The notes under the pieces: model-generated | What the model saw: only the letters and a program-made list of their open reading frames with translations | The model's database searches: none | What the model was told of the DNA's origin: nothing | Position numbers and translations under genes: made by a program | Assembly: GCA_017302795.1 (NCBI GenBank) | Contig: JAFLCB010000009.1 | Location: 62,001 to 126,000, forward strand | Reading direction: 5' to 3' | Length of the DNA: 64,000 nucleotides | Source of the DNA: Deltaproteobacteria bacterium | GTDB lineage: Bacteria; Bdellovibrionota; Bdellovibrionia; Bdellovibrionales; JAMPXM01 | Shown: one piece after another, positions 44,771 to 54,259 of the stretch | How positions within the stretch are numbered: position 1 is the first letter of the stretch | How the letters are laid out: each line of letters starts with the position of its first letter

Positions 44771-45859
44771 ATGAAAGCTGTAGCCGCTTCCTTAGATCTC
44801 GATTCGCATTTAGTTCGTGTCAGTCGAAGTTTTGCTTTTTGTATTGCTCGGCTTGAGGCGCCACTCAATCGTCAGGTCGGGTTGTCTTATTTGATATGTC
44901 GAATTCTCGATAGCGTCGAAGACGCCCAGTGGCTGGATCGTGGCGGCCAGGCTAAAGCTTTTGAGGAATTCATTTTGTTTCTGCATTTGGATTCGTCCGG
45001 TGACATGAAAAAAGTAGAAGCGTGGTCGCAGCGAGTGATCGCCGAGACCAAATTGCCCGAGCACGAAATTCTTCTACTAGCAGATGCGGGGTTGGTTTTT
45101 CGCGAGCTTTGGAACGAGCGCCCACGTGTCCGCGAGGCCATGGTACGTCCGATCGAGAGCATGGCACGCGGAATGATGGAGTATTCGGGTTTACAGCTAA
45201 AAATGGCTGTACCCAGTTCGAATCTAGCTATCAAACTTAAAAATCTGGGCGACGTGAACCGCTATTGTTTTTTCGTGGCCGGTGTCGTTGGCGAGATTCT
45301 AAATGGTCTTTTGAAGCTCGTCGCAGAAGATCGAGGCGTTCGAGTTGCCACGTCTTTGGTCGAAGGTTTTCGATTTGGTCTTTTTCTGCAGAAAGTCAAT
45401 TTGCTGAAAGATCGAGAAACGGATTTGCAAGAAGGTCGCGATCTCGTCCCTTCGCGGTTTCTTGTTTTCCAAAGTGCTTTTCAGGATGCAAGAAAAGCAT
45501 TCTCCTACCTTTCTTCCATTCCCTTAATTTTTGAGAGCTACAGACTGTTCTGCGGCTGGTCGCTTTTTTTGGGTCTTGCCAGTCTGCCGCACATTGCAAG
45601 CGGCAGAAAAATTGGACGATTAGAAACCTTAGCGTTGTTGGCAACTGTTGAGTCGAGGGTTAATTCCAATCTCGATCTTGAAGCACTTTTTGAAAAATAC
45701 CTGGATCAGGCGCTTGGAGCGGTTGATGAGGAGTCCGAAGAAGTGGCCTCGAGCCGAGCGGAATCAACGGCATCCTCGATAGAAGATTATAGACGAAATT
45801 ATGTCGGCGTCGCTAATGACCAAGAACTTCGTGAACTGGTTGAAGGACGATTGTCGTGA
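44771..45859 (+). CDS. Squalene/phytoene synthase family protein
   Basis: A 362-residue isoprenoid synthase that should condense two prenyl diphosphates head to head. The first Asp-rich motif reads LDSVEDAQ, the second region reads GLFLQKVNLLKDRETDLQEGRD; the usual DxxED there is changed to DRETD. The spacing and the SRSFAFCI start region fit squalene synthase more than phytoene synthase. MarC overlaps its end by four bases. A squalene- or carotenoid-processing gene is not seen in the window. Confidence 0.8.
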   Translation: MKAVAASLDLDSHLVRVSRSFAFCIARLEAPLNRQVGLSYLICRILDSVEDAQWLDRGGQAKAFEEFILFLHLDSSGDMKKVEAWSQRVIAETKLPEHEILLLADAGLVFRELWNERPRVREAMVRPIESMARGMMEYSGLQLKMAVPSSNLAIKLKNLGDVNRYCFFVAGVVGEILNGLLKLVAEDRGVRVATSLVEGFRFGLFLQKVNLLKDRETDLQEGRDLVPSRFLVFQSAFQDARKAFSYLSSIPLIFESYRLFCGWSLFLGLASLPHIASGRKIGRLETLALLATVESRVNSNLDLEALFEKYLDQALGAVDEESEEVASSRAESTASSIEDYRRNYVGVANDQELRELVEGRLS

Positions 45860-46497
45860 GCACGTTTTTTCTTTTGTCACTTACCACGCTTTTGACGATC
45901 GTGAATCCCCTCGGTGCGCTTGCGCCGTTTCTTGCGATGACCCACGATGAAACTTTGCAAAAGCGGCGGCGAACAGCGAGACGAGCTGCCCTCGTTTCAA
46001 CCGGCGTACTTGCGGGGTGCGCAGCGATCGGTGGATTCATTTTTCGCTTCTATGGAATCACTTTGCCGGCGCTGAAAGTAGCGGGCGGTGTACTTCTCTT
46101 CTTCGTGGCTTTTGACATGATAAATGCTCGCACGTCGCGAACGAAGTCGACAGAGGATGAGCAGGTGGAGGGCGCTGCGAAAGATGAGATCGCCGTTTTC
46201 CCTTTGGCAATTCCTCTTCTGTCGGGGCCGGGTTCCATCGTTACTGTGTTCATGTTGTCGGACCAAGCGAAAGGCTGGATGCGGGATCTTGCTTTGTATG
46301 GTGCAATTTGCATCGTTGGTCTTGCTAGCTACTTGACGCTCAGTGAAGCGCACCGAATTACCGATCGAATCGGACAAATTGGCATGAACATCATTTCTCG
46401 ATTAATGGGTCTGGTTCTTGCGACCATGTCGGTTCAATTTATCGTCGACGGTTTAACTGCTGCCGTGAAGGTATCGTTTCCGATGTTTGGAAAATAA
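45856..46497 (+). CDS. MarC family inner-membrane protein
   Basis: A 213-residue six-helix membrane protein of the MarC/UPF0056 family, seen in NPLGALAPFLAMTHDE, AGGVLLFFVAFDMINA, FPLAIPLLSGPGSIVTV and ITDRIGQIGMNIISRLMGL. The function of the family is unknown; early links to antibiotic resistance were not confirmed in E. coli. The GTG start overlaps the TGA of the synthase gene by four bases. Confidence 0.9.
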   Translation: MSTFFLLSLTTLLTIVNPLGALAPFLAMTHDETLQKRRRTARRAALVSTGVLAGCAAIGGFIFRFYGITLPALKVAGGVLLFFVAFDMINARTSRTKSTEDEQVEGAAKDEIAVFPLAIPLLSGPGSIVTVFMLSDQAKGWMRDLALYGAICIVGLASYLTLSEAHRITDRIGQIGMNIISRLMGLVLATMSVQFIVDGLTAAVKVSFPMFGK

Positions 46498-46513
46498 ATT
46501 CTGATTTAATGAC

Positions 46514-46532
46514 CGATCTTGTTTAAAGATCG
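46514..46532. terminator. Hairpin between the converging marC and lipoprotein genes
   Basis: CGATCTT-GTTTA-AAGATCG is a perfect 7-base inverted repeat between two converging genes; it includes the stop codon of the minus-strand gene. There is no T-run, so activity as a terminator is uncertain. Confidence 0.35.
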
Positions 46533-47386
46533 ACGACTCGGAACGCCATCCCACCAAGACCATCGTAAATAACGACCACGATTGTAGCCGGTCTACCGGC
46601 TGGTGCCGCCGCTGGTGGAGTCCAGGTATTTGTTTCTAATGGCGAGAGCCTAGCAAATTTCATCAGACCATCGGTGTGAAAGTAAGTCACTCGTAACGAT
46701 TCCGTGCGGGAAACGATAACTCCTTCCGCGCTCATCGCCTCGTAGCTTGCGGGTGCACTTGTTTGAACGCTTAAAGTGACATCCGTTGTCGGAAGCAATG
46801 TCAAAGCTGAGCCATTACCTAAAACAGAAGTGACCGAAGGATTTACGTTCGCTGTGGATTTATTCGAAATCGCAATTCTCTTGTAAGCTCGAACCACTTT
46901 GTCACCTGCTTGAAACCGAAGGCTAACAAGGTAACCGATCCCGTTAAATAGGTCGGAGGTACTGCGACCTGTGGTGAGTCCCGAAGGAACCGTCACGGTG
47001 AATGACGGAGTTGAACCTGTCAGCGAAGGTGTGCCAAAGACTTGAGAATTGCTTGCGGCCGCGCCAGGTGTCACAGATGGGATCGAAAGGTCGACCTTCA
47101 GTGGGCTTTGATCGCAGGTTGGTTCTGCACCAAAATTGATTCCCGGATCAGGACACGCTGAGCCAGTGATCGTCACAGTGCGCCCACCAGAGCCGCTATC
47201 ACTAAGTACCGGAGTCAAAGTCACAGTTGCTGGAAGGGTTGAGATGAGGACTTCCGGCTTATCAGCTTGGATGCCGATCACGCGAAAGCTATCGAGCTTT
47301 TGATATTTCGGAAAGTTCTCGTTTGCGCAGCCCGATGTAAAAATCGAAAAACCGAGCAGTGAAAAAGAAAGCACTAAGAGTTTCAT
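46523..47386 (-). CDS. Lipoprotein partner of the TonB-dependent receptor
   Basis: A 287-residue lipoprotein (lipobox TSGC, Cys near residue 20) with a mature part rich in Thr, Ser, Val and Pro, resembling extracellular Ig-like or strand-rich domains (TLTPVLSDSGSGGRTVTITGSACP). It is the last gene of the TonB operon; its ATG shares bases with the receptor stop (TAATG). In analogous operons such lipoproteins bind the ligand on the cell surface; that role is inferred from position only. Confidence 0.65.
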   Translation of the reverse strand: MKLLVLSFSLLGFSIFTSGCANENFPKYQKLDSFRVIGIQADKPEVLISTLPATVTLTPVLSDSGSGGRTVTITGSACPDPGINFGAEPTCDQSPLKVDLSIPSVTPGAAASNSQVFGTPSLTGSTPSFTVTVPSGLTTGRSTSDLFNGIGYLVSLRFQAGDKVVRAYKRIAISNKSTANVNPSVTSVLGNGSALTLLPTTDVTLSVQTSAPASYEAMSAEGVIVSRTESLRVTYFHTDGLMKFARLSPLETNTWTPPAAAPAGRPATIVVVIYDGLGGMAFRVVDL

Positions 47387-49701
47387 TAGAATTCTCCTCG
47401 GACGCCAATCGTTGGTAAAATACCTAGGCCCATCACGTCTTCACGTTGAGAATAGTCATAAGAGTAATCCACGCTCTCGACATTCTTCTGATTCAAAATA
47501 TTTTGAATGTCGGCATAAGCGGCGAGGATCCATGTATCATACACCCACTTATATTCGCCTCGGATATCCAGTTGCATAAAGGAACTTTTTCTTTCCGAAT
47601 AAAAAGCACCTCGAACTGGAACATACACGTCTTGATCGGCGTCAAATACGCCGTCGATGACAGGAGTGAGCGGTGAGCCAGTCACATAGCGGAAGCGGCC
47701 GGTAAAGACCCATCGCTGCCACCCCTCTGGACGATAGCTCGCTAACAAATTCAGATTGTGAGTTTGGTCAAACGCCGATGGAAATTCACTCTGACCCGGT
47801 TGGCTTCTGCGTGATTGTGAAAACGTATAGTTGGCACCAAGCGATCCTTCAGCAAAAGAATATTTCCACGAAACTTCGGCTCCAAAAATGTTTCCAGCTC
47901 CGTCGTTATTATAGTTTTCGCTGACTGTTGAGCCATTCCGATCGACCTGCGCGGAGCTTCTGACCACCAACCTATCCAAAGATTTATAAAATCCACCTAA
48001 AGAAAGCGCCGATCCCGTGCTCGAATTTTCTTTGAAGTCTTTTTCCCAGCCAAGATTGAGGTGAAGGGCCCGTGGACTTTTAAGTGTGGGATTTCCAAAC
48101 GCTTCACTGGATTGCTGTCCAGAGGGCGCTTGATAGTAAACGCCTGTCGCTAAACGGTAAGTCACGCTTGACGAAGGCATCAGTCGAAAGGCCAATCTTG
48201 GTCCGAAGAGCCATTCTTTCGTTGTTCGATTGGAATCAATTCGAAGACCAGGGATAACAGTAAGTGAGTCTGAAACTTTCCATAGGTTTCGGTTGTAGAA
48301 TCCAGTCAGGTGGGCTCGATCTTTGATCGCGGCTTCTTTGGTTGGACCGACGCTGATCGGGGTTCCAACTCCACCGGCTCCACTGACATCTGGAAGCCTT
48401 ATTCCGATTTCAAACCAGGTATAATCATTATCCCAACCAAAATAGGATTTGAGATTCTGAGCTTCCCGGTTCCAGTGCGTGAGATATTCTCCGCGCGTCG
48501 TCAGTCGATTGGCATCGAGGCGAAAATAGTTGTCTCCGACATCGACGAGAATGGAGTCTTTCCCTATTCCAATAGAAGTTGAAACCTCGTCGTCATTTTC
48601 AAGTTTTCGATTCCAAGCGGTGATGATTCGAAAAAAATCAGTTTTGTTGCTGAAGCTTCCGCGAAGTGCTGGGTCGCCATTGATGGGATCTTTAAAGACG
48701 GCTTCGAGTTGATCCATCGAGCCAAGCGCCGTAATTTTGAGTTTATCAGTCGAATTGATCTTCTCCTCATAGATGATCGAGAGATCAGCAAAGCTAGGAG
48801 CCGCCGTGAAGCCGAAGCTTTCCTGGCTCTCGGCAATCTTTTTTATCACCGCACCAATGTACGAGTATCGACTAGAGATGAGAAGAGATCCCGTCGGTGA
48901 GACAGGCCCCTCGGCCATGAAGCCTGCATTGAAAATATCAATAAACGCTTGTCCTGACCAGAAATCACTCTTCGGGCTTCGCGAGCGAAGTCCGACGTGT
49001 CCACCGAGGGCTTGACTGAATTCGGGACCGTAGCCGGCGCCAAGAAGACTGACACTTTCAATAGAATCTGGATAGAGAACCGAAGACAGTCCGCCGAAAT
49101 GAAAAATCAAAGGGATCGTGTGTCCGTCGAGATTGTAGCGTGTGTCTTCGGGCTCGGCACCTTGCACGATAATTTGTGAAGTACCCGCACTTGCGCGGTT
49201 GACGCCGGCAAGATTTTGGATCGCTTTCACCGGATCGCGATTGGCGCCCGGGGCGAGAAGAAAATCCTCTGGCTTCAAAATCTGTTCTTGGTCGTCACGT
49301 TTTTTCGTTTTTCCGACGACCACCGTTTCAAAACCTGAGTACTGAACTCGTTCAACATAAAGGGCGCCGAGATCGAAGGTGCCTGGCTGTGATTCTATCG
49401 AGCGCTCAAAGCGCTGGTAACCGGTGAGGTTGATCACGATTTGTCGTTTAGTTCCATTTGGTTCACTGTCGGCTTTGGCGTCGACTTGAAATTCAAACGT
49501 TCCATTTGCTGTTGAAGTCGCTTTGATTTTTTCCGGCAATAAGAAAACGTTCACATCCGCCAGTGGACGCTTCGTGCCTTTTTCCAAAATTTTCCCAGTT
49601 AACACAGTTGCCGAATACGCAGTAGCCGTTAAGCCAGGTGCGACGAAGCTGAGAGCTGCGAGAATGGTCGAAACAATTAAAACCGTAAATCGTGAATTCA
49701 T
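47386..49701 (-). CDS. TonB-dependent outer-membrane receptor
   Basis: A 771-residue receptor with a signal peptide (to about residue 30), a carboxypeptidase-like regulatory domain (VLTGKILEKGTKRPLADVNVFL), a plug domain with NLAGVNRASAGTSQIIVQGAEPEDTRYNLDG-type sequence, and a long barrel. It imports an unknown substrate powered by the TonB-ExbB-ExbD complex of the same operon. It begins two bases after the stop of tonB. Iron-regulatory sequence was not seen. Confidence 0.9.
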   Translation of the reverse strand: MNSRFTVLIVSTILAALSFVAPGLTATAYSATVLTGKILEKGTKRPLADVNVFLLPEKIKATSTANGTFEFQVDAKADSEPNGTKRQIVINLTGYQRFERSIESQPGTFDLGALYVERVQYSGFETVVVGKTKKRDDQEQILKPEDFLLAPGANRDPVKAIQNLAGVNRASAGTSQIIVQGAEPEDTRYNLDGHTIPLIFHFGGLSSVLYPDSIESVSLLGAGYGPEFSQALGGHVGLRSRSPKSDFWSGQAFIDIFNAGFMAEGPVSPTGSLLISSRYSYIGAVIKKIAESQESFGFTAAPSFADLSIIYEEKINSTDKLKITALGSMDQLEAVFKDPINGDPALRGSFSNKTDFFRIITAWNRKLENDDEVSTSIGIGKDSILVDVGDNYFRLDANRLTTRGEYLTHWNREAQNLKSYFGWDNDYTWFEIGIRLPDVSGAGGVGTPISVGPTKEAAIKDRAHLTGFYNRNLWKVSDSLTVIPGLRIDSNRTTKEWLFGPRLAFRLMPSSSVTYRLATGVYYQAPSGQQSSEAFGNPTLKSPRALHLNLGWEKDFKENSSTGSALSLGGFYKSLDRLVVRSSAQVDRNGSTVSENYNNDGAGNIFGAEVSWKYSFAEGSLGANYTFSQSRRSQPGQSEFPSAFDQTHNLNLLASYRPEGWQRWVFTGRFRYVTGSPLTPVIDGVFDADQDVYVPVRGAFYSERKSSFMQLDIRGEYKWVYDTWILAAYADIQNILNQKNVESVDYSYDYSQREDVMGLGILPTIGVRGEF

Positions 49702-49703
49702 TC

Positions 49704-50369
49704 TTAAGACCTCAGCTCGAACCGATAGGTGTAGCGAATTTTTACCGCGACTTTCTGATCTTGTACTCTAGCGGGTTCAAATTCAAAAAGTTTGATTGCG
49801 TTTACAGCAGCCTCGTCGAGGCCATAGCCGAGGCCACTCACGACTTTTACGTCGACCACGGCCCCCTCCGCATTAATGAGAAGATCAAGCACGATGGGGC
49901 CTTCGATCCGTGCGTTTCTTGCGGCCTCCGGGTACTGAGCGCGGATTTCCTTTTTGATACGCGGCATCTGGGTCACCAGAAACTCGTCAGTTGGAATAGG
50001 GAGCGCGTCGTCATTGAGAGCTTTAAGATTATCAATCTCTTTCGCGATCGTGTTTCCAGCTTTGATTTCCACCGTTGAAGAACTGTCTTTCAGTGTTTGA
50101 TTGGAAAGACCAAAAACTGGAACGGGCGCGTTGATCGGTTTGGGAAGCGGTCGCGAGTCATTTAAGCGCACTGCTTTGGGTGGTTCATTGGCCGCAGGCG
50201 GTGGATTAGTTTCCACAATGCGAATAGGAACTCGTTCGGTTGTGGTGCGAATTCGCGGGAAAGCAAAAATAGTAACAAGAAACGGTATCGCCACAGCCGC
50301 GTGAAGCAAGAGTGAAATCTGTAGCGGCGTAAGCCGAGTCGGCTGTAATGATGAACTCGACCCGTTCAT
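49704..50369 (-). CDS. TonB family energy transducer
   Basis: A 221-residue TonB-type protein with an N-terminal anchor helix (about residues 15-40), a proline-containing linker, and the C-terminal TonB domain (RIKKEIRAQYPEAARNARIEGPIVLDLLINAEGAVVDVKVVSGLGYGLDEAAVNAIKLFEFEPA). It links inner-membrane proton force to the receptor. Its start overlaps the exbD stop by four bases. Confidence 0.9.
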   Translation of the reverse strand: MNGSSSSLQPTRLTPLQISLLLHAAVAIPFLVTIFAFPRIRTTTERVPIRIVETNPPPAANEPPKAVRLNDSRPLPKPINAPVPVFGLSNQTLKDSSSTVEIKAGNTIAKEIDNLKALNDDALPIPTDEFLVTQMPRIKKEIRAQYPEAARNARIEGPIVLDLLINAEGAVVDVKVVSGLGYGLDEAAVNAIKLFEFEPARVQDQKVAVKIRYTYRFELRS

Positions 50370-50794
50370 GGTGAAGCTTCCACCTGCTTTTCGACTTGGA
50401 TTGCGAAGTTTGAAAGCCCAGCACCTTTAAAGATTCCAATAACTCTGACGACCGAGCCATGGCGTGCGTCTTGGTCTGCAGCTAAAATGACCGACGTCAT
50501 CGGATCTTTCTTGTAGGCCTCCTCGGAGCGTGCTCGCAGGATCTCCTCGGTCACCACCTGACCGTCGACCATGATTTGACCTTGAGCGGTGATGGCGATG
50601 GCCAGAGGGCTTGATGCCCTTGTGTCCGCGGCGGATGTCTTCGGAAGTTTTACTTCGAGCAAGTCCTTCATCATGATTGGTGCCGTCACAATGAAAATGA
50701 CCAAAAGCACCAAGACGACATCAACGAAGGGTGTGATGTTGATGTCATTGATTTCTTGAATTTGACCTGATCCGGAGGAATCACCAAACGCCAT
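50366..50794 (-). CDS. exbD: ExbD/TolR family biopolymer transport protein
   Basis: A 142-residue protein with a single N-terminal helix carrying the proton-path Asp in NITPFVDVVLVLLVIFIV and a periplasmic domain. Together with ExbB it forms the proton-driven motor for TonB. It starts one base after the exbB stop. The role in TonB rather than Tol is inferred from the flanking tonB and receptor genes. Confidence 0.9.
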   Translation of the reverse strand: MAFGDSSGSGQIQEINDINITPFVDVVLVLLVIFIVTAPIMMKDLLEVKLPKTSAADTRASSPLAIAITAQGQIMVDGQVVTEEILRARSEEAYKKDPMTSVILAADQDARHGSVVRVIGIFKGAGLSNFAIQVEKQVEASP

Positions 50795-50795
50795 T

Positions 50796-51482
50796 TTAGT
50801 TCGTGTCCTTCATGCGGAGAGCCATCCCGAGTTCCTTAAGACTTTCAATCCCTCGACTGAACTCGATAATTTTTCGCGTGAAATAATTGTTTGCAATGAC
50901 GGCCGGGATCGCAACTGCGAGGCCCGCCGCAGTGAGGACAAGTGCTTCGGCAAGGGAGGCCATAACTTTGAAGGTATCGGAATTTCCAGATGACAGTGTG
51001 CCAAAGGAAACAATGATTCCAAACACAGTGCCAAGAAGGCCAATGAACGGAGTTGTCGATCCCAAAGTTCCAAGCACAGGGAGGCTTTTTTCCCACTCTT
51101 TGCGCATTCTCAATAACGAACTACTGACCACTTTTTCAAAAGCGTCGGGATTGTCCAGGCCCGAAGTGTTTCCGAACACGCGGCGATACGGCGAGGCGAC
51201 TTCGTTTCCAGCCGGTGCAGAGCTTGACTGAAAGGCTTTTTCCCAAACAAGTCGAGATTCTTCCCAAGTTGAAGATTTCCCACTTTTTCGAACGGCTTCG
51301 GCTTGAAGCAGGGTCGAAAGTTCTAGCGCTTCGCCGTCAAAACTCTTGAGGGTTTTAAAAAACATCCAGCGTTCGACGATCAAGCGGATCGACCAAACGG
51401 ATAGCCCAACTAGTAGGAGTAAAATAAGGCGTGAAAGCCATTCCACTAAGACAATCCAAGACGCTTCGCTGCCTGAGCCCAT
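50796..51482 (-). CDS. exbB: ExbB/TolQ family motor protein
   Basis: A 228-residue member of the MotA/TolQ/ExbB family with three transmembrane helices: one at about residues 15-35, and a pair around GSTTPFIGLLGTVFGIIVSFG and EALVLTAAGLAVAIPAVIANN, which hold the conserved proton-channel threonines. It is the first gene of the exbB-exbD-tonB-receptor-lipoprotein operon. A 97-base gap separates it from the HNH gene. Confidence 0.9.
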   Translation of the reverse strand: MGSGSEASWIVLVEWLSRLILLLLVGLSVWSIRLIVERWMFFKTLKSFDGEALELSTLLQAEAVRKSGKSSTWEESRLVWEKAFQSSSAPAGNEVASPYRRVFGNTSGLDNPDAFEKVVSSSLLRMRKEWEKSLPVLGTLGSTTPFIGLLGTVFGIIVSFGTLSSGNSDTFKVMASLAEALVLTAAGLAVAIPAVIANNYFTRKIIEFSRGIESLKELGMALRMKDTN

Positions 51483-51579
51483 TGAAATCCTCCCAGTCTT
51501 GAAGACTAGGAGCCGGGTTCAAATCATGTCACTTTAAAACTCGCGGTTTAAAAAATGAAAAATCTGACTGAATTGTAAA

Positions 51580-52191
51580 CTAGCCGGTGAGGTCCTCAAG
51601 ATCTGTCGGAAGATCCGAAAACATGTCTTCCGTCAGGCCGCCTAAATAAGCGCGCCAAGATTCCGGAAGGTTATCAAGCTTAAAACCGGTTTGGATGGGC
51701 GGAAGCCAAGCTGGGACTCGAGGTTCAGAAAGCAGTGGCATTCCGGCAGCGAGCGGCGTGCGATTGGCCTTTCGATGGTTGCACCGTCGACAAGCTGTCA
51801 CCATATTTGTCCAATCTTTGCGGCCTTTTTTACTAGCCGGGACAACGTGATCAAGCGTCAGTTCTTTAACGTTGAATTCATCTCCGCAGTACTGACATCG
51901 ATAGTCGTCTCGGCGGTAAACATTTTCTCGACAGAATTTGACGCGGGTGAAGCGGCGATGATTGATGAAGCGTTTTAAACGCAAGACGGAAGGAACTTGA
52001 AACTCTTCGCGTGCCGACCGCACAGTGACTTCGTTTGAGGGGTGATATTCTAGAACTTCTACTTTACCTTGAAACCACAGAAGCAAGGCTCTTTGCCAAC
52101 TGACAAGTTTGACAGGTTGATAACTAGAGTTAAGAACAAGTGCCCTGATATGACCTATAGATCTCGGTCGACTACTTGGGTTGAAGATCAC
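51580..52191 (-). CDS. HNH endonuclease family protein
   Basis: A 203-residue protein of a conserved bacterial HNH family that starts ALVLNSSYQPVKLVSWQRALLLW. The nuclease core shows CQYCGDEF, LTLDHVVPASKKGRKDWTNM and CRRCNHRKANRTP: two CxxC zinc pairs and the HNH residues. Members are common as solitary genes in bacteria and their biological role is unclear. The GTG start is only one base after GGAGGT, which is too close for a normal site, so the N-terminus is uncertain. Confidence 0.85.
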   Translation of the reverse strand: MIFNPSSRPRSIGHIRALVLNSSYQPVKLVSWQRALLLWFQGKVEVLEYHPSNEVTVRSAREEFQVPSVLRLKRFINHRRFTRVKFCRENVYRRDDYRCQYCGDEFNVKELTLDHVVPASKKGRKDWTNMVTACRRCNHRKANRTPLAAGMPLLSEPRVPAWLPPIQTGFKLDNLPESWRAYLGGLTEDMFSDLPTDLEDLTG

Positions 52192-52351
52192 ACCTCCATA
52201 AAAAACGGGAAGGCCCTTCCTCTATCATCCCAAACTGATTCAATTTAGCAAGAGGTCCCGTGGTCCAGTCTCGATTTGAGAGCCAAAAGCGATTAAAGCC
52301 AGTTAAACCCACTTGGCTAGGCGGGGAATTTGGGGTTACGCTTGGCTTCAC

Positions 52352-54259
52352 GTGAGCGCACAACTAGAGAATCCCCCATCATCGGCCCAGCATACCATCG
52401 CTAAACAACCGCTAATCGCCTTGTCACTTGCGGCACTCGGGATTGTTTACGGCGATATCGGGACGTCCCCCTTGTACGCACTTCGAGAATGTTTTCACGG
52501 TGCTCATGCTATGGAGCTCACGCCTGATCGCGTTCTCGGGGTGCTCTCGCTTATTTTGTGGGCTCTTATTTTAACCGTCAGCGTGAAATACATGATTTTT
52601 ATTTTGGAAGCTGACAACCGTGGCGAAGGTGGAATCTTAGCGCTGACGGCGCTCTCGATTCCTCACCGCCTTCGAGATCGCAAATGGCTGTTGTTTGGCT
52701 TGGGAGTTTTTGGTGCAGCTCTTATGTATGGCGATGGCGTTATCACTCCTGCCATTTCGGTTTTGTCAGCTGTCGAGGGTTTAAAGATTGCGGCTCCTGG
52801 GCTTCAGCCTTTTGTGGTGCCGATCACAGTCGCAGTTCTCGTCATTTTGTTTTTACAGCAGCGTCACGGCACCGGGAAAATTGGTGCCGTTTTCGGCCCG
52901 ATAATTTTAATTTGGTTTACCGTGCTTGCGATTCTGGGTGTCCGCGGAATTTTGATGAATCCGGAAGTCTTAGGTGCCATCAGTCCTCACCATGCCGTTC
53001 GATTTTTTCTTGATCATGGCAAGGAAGCCTTTTTTGTAATGGGCTCTGTGTTTCTGGTTGTGACTGGTGGCGAAGCACTTTATGCGGACATGGGGCATTT
53101 TGGAAAGTCGCCCATTCGGTGGGCTTGGTTCACGGTGGCGCTACCCGGCTTAGTCTTGAATTACTTCGGTCAAGGTGCACTTTTATTGGCAGACCCCGCG
53201 AATGCGACAAACCCATTTTACCTCCTGGCGCCAAGCTGGGGCGTCATTCCGCTTGTGATCTTAGCGACAGCGGCCGCCGTTATTGCCAGCCAAGCTCTGA
53301 TTTCTGGCGTCTTCTCGCTGACGAAGCAAGGGATTCAGTTGGGCTTGAGCCCGCGTCTTCAGATCGTTCACACGTCCTCGCGTGAAATCGGGCAGATTTA
53401 TATGCCACACGTGAACTACGCTTTGCTGATTGGAACGCTTTGGTTGGTTGTTACTTTCAAGAGTTCTTCTAACCTCGCTGCCGCCTATGGCATCAGCGTT
53501 TCGATGACGATGGTGATCACAACGATTTTGGCCTACATTGTAGCGCGACGGCGCTGGGGTTGGAGCGCAGGTTTAGCTGCCGCGGTCTGCGGTTTTTTCC
53601 TGATCGTTGATGTAGCCTTCTTGTCGGCAAATCTATTGAAATTTGCCCAAGGTGGATGGATTCCGTTCGTCATTGGCTGTGTAATGGCGCTGTTGATGGC
53701 GACGTGGCGCAAAGGTCGAAAAATTCTTTCCGTTCGGATGAAAGCCGCGACACCTCCAATTCGCGAATTTTTGGCGAAACTGCAGCAAGATCCAGGAATT
53801 CAAAAAGTGCGCGGGGTTGCGGTCTTTATGGTCGGTGATCCAGAAGTCACCCCGCCTGCAATGGTGCACAATGTGAAACACAACAAAGTGCTTCACGATA
53901 AGGTTATGATTCTGACCGTATTGACGGAGGAAATCCCCTACGTTGAAGAGCGAAATCGATTGAAGGTGGATAAGATCATCGATGGAGTCTTTAAAGTCGA
54001 AGCTCATTTTGGATTTATGGAAACACCGGATGTGATGGCGTTGATGGCGCGAATTCAAGACACGGGATTAAAATTTGAAATTCCGGAAATAACTTTCTTT
54101 GTTGGACGGGAAACGTTGATCGCAAGTGACCATCCGGGAATGGCGATTTGGCGCGAACATATTTTTGCGTTCATGGCTAGAAATTCACATCGTGCAACGG
54201 CCTTCTTCAATATTCCGGCAAATCAAGTTATTGAAGTCGGAATGCAGGTTGAGCTTTGA
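52352..54259 (+). CDS. kup: Kup system potassium uptake protein
   Basis: A 635-residue potassium/proton symporter of the KUP/HAK family. The N-terminal GIVYGDIGTSPLYALRE signature, MYGDGVITPAISVLSAVEG and about twelve transmembrane helices are present, followed by a soluble C-terminal part. The GTG at 52352 gives the usual family length; a TTG at 52313 would add 13 residues and neither has a clear ribosome-binding site. The rhomboid gene follows with its start overlapping the stop. Confidence 0.93.
   Translation: MSAQLENPPSSAQHTIAKQPLIALSLAALGIVYGDIGTSPLYALRECFHGAHAMELTPDRVLGVLSLILWALILTVSVKYMIFILEADNRGEGGILALTALSIPHRLRDRKWLLFGLGVFGAALMYGDGVITPAISVLSAVEGLKIAAPGLQPFVVPITVAVLVILFLQQRHGTGKIGAVFGPIILIWFTVLAILGVRGILMNPEVLGAISPHHAVRFFLDHGKEAFFVMGSVFLVVTGGEALYADMGHFGKSPIRWAWFTVALPGLVLNYFGQGALLLADPANATNPFYLLAPSWGVIPLVILATAAAVIASQALISGVFSLTKQGIQLGLSPRLQIVHTSSREIGQIYMPHVNYALLIGTLWLVVTFKSSSNLAAAYGISVSMTMVITTILAYIVARRRWGWSAGLAAAVCGFFLIVDVAFLSANLLKFAQGGWIPFVIGCVMALLMATWRKGRKILSVRMKAATPPIREFLAKLQQDPGIQKVRGVAVFMVGDPEVTPPAMVHNVKHNKVLHDKVMILTVLTEEIPYVEERNRLKVDKIIDGVFKVEAHFGFMETPDVMALMARIQDTGLKFEIPEITFFVGRETLIASDHPGMAIWREHIFAFMARNSHRATAFFNIPANQVIEVGMQVEL

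Noticed and set aside
52192-52351. A small GAAGGCCCTTC stem upstream of kup, considered as a riboswitch or terminator
   Set aside because: The stem is short and there is no T-run or conserved aptamer; I see no support for a riboswitch.
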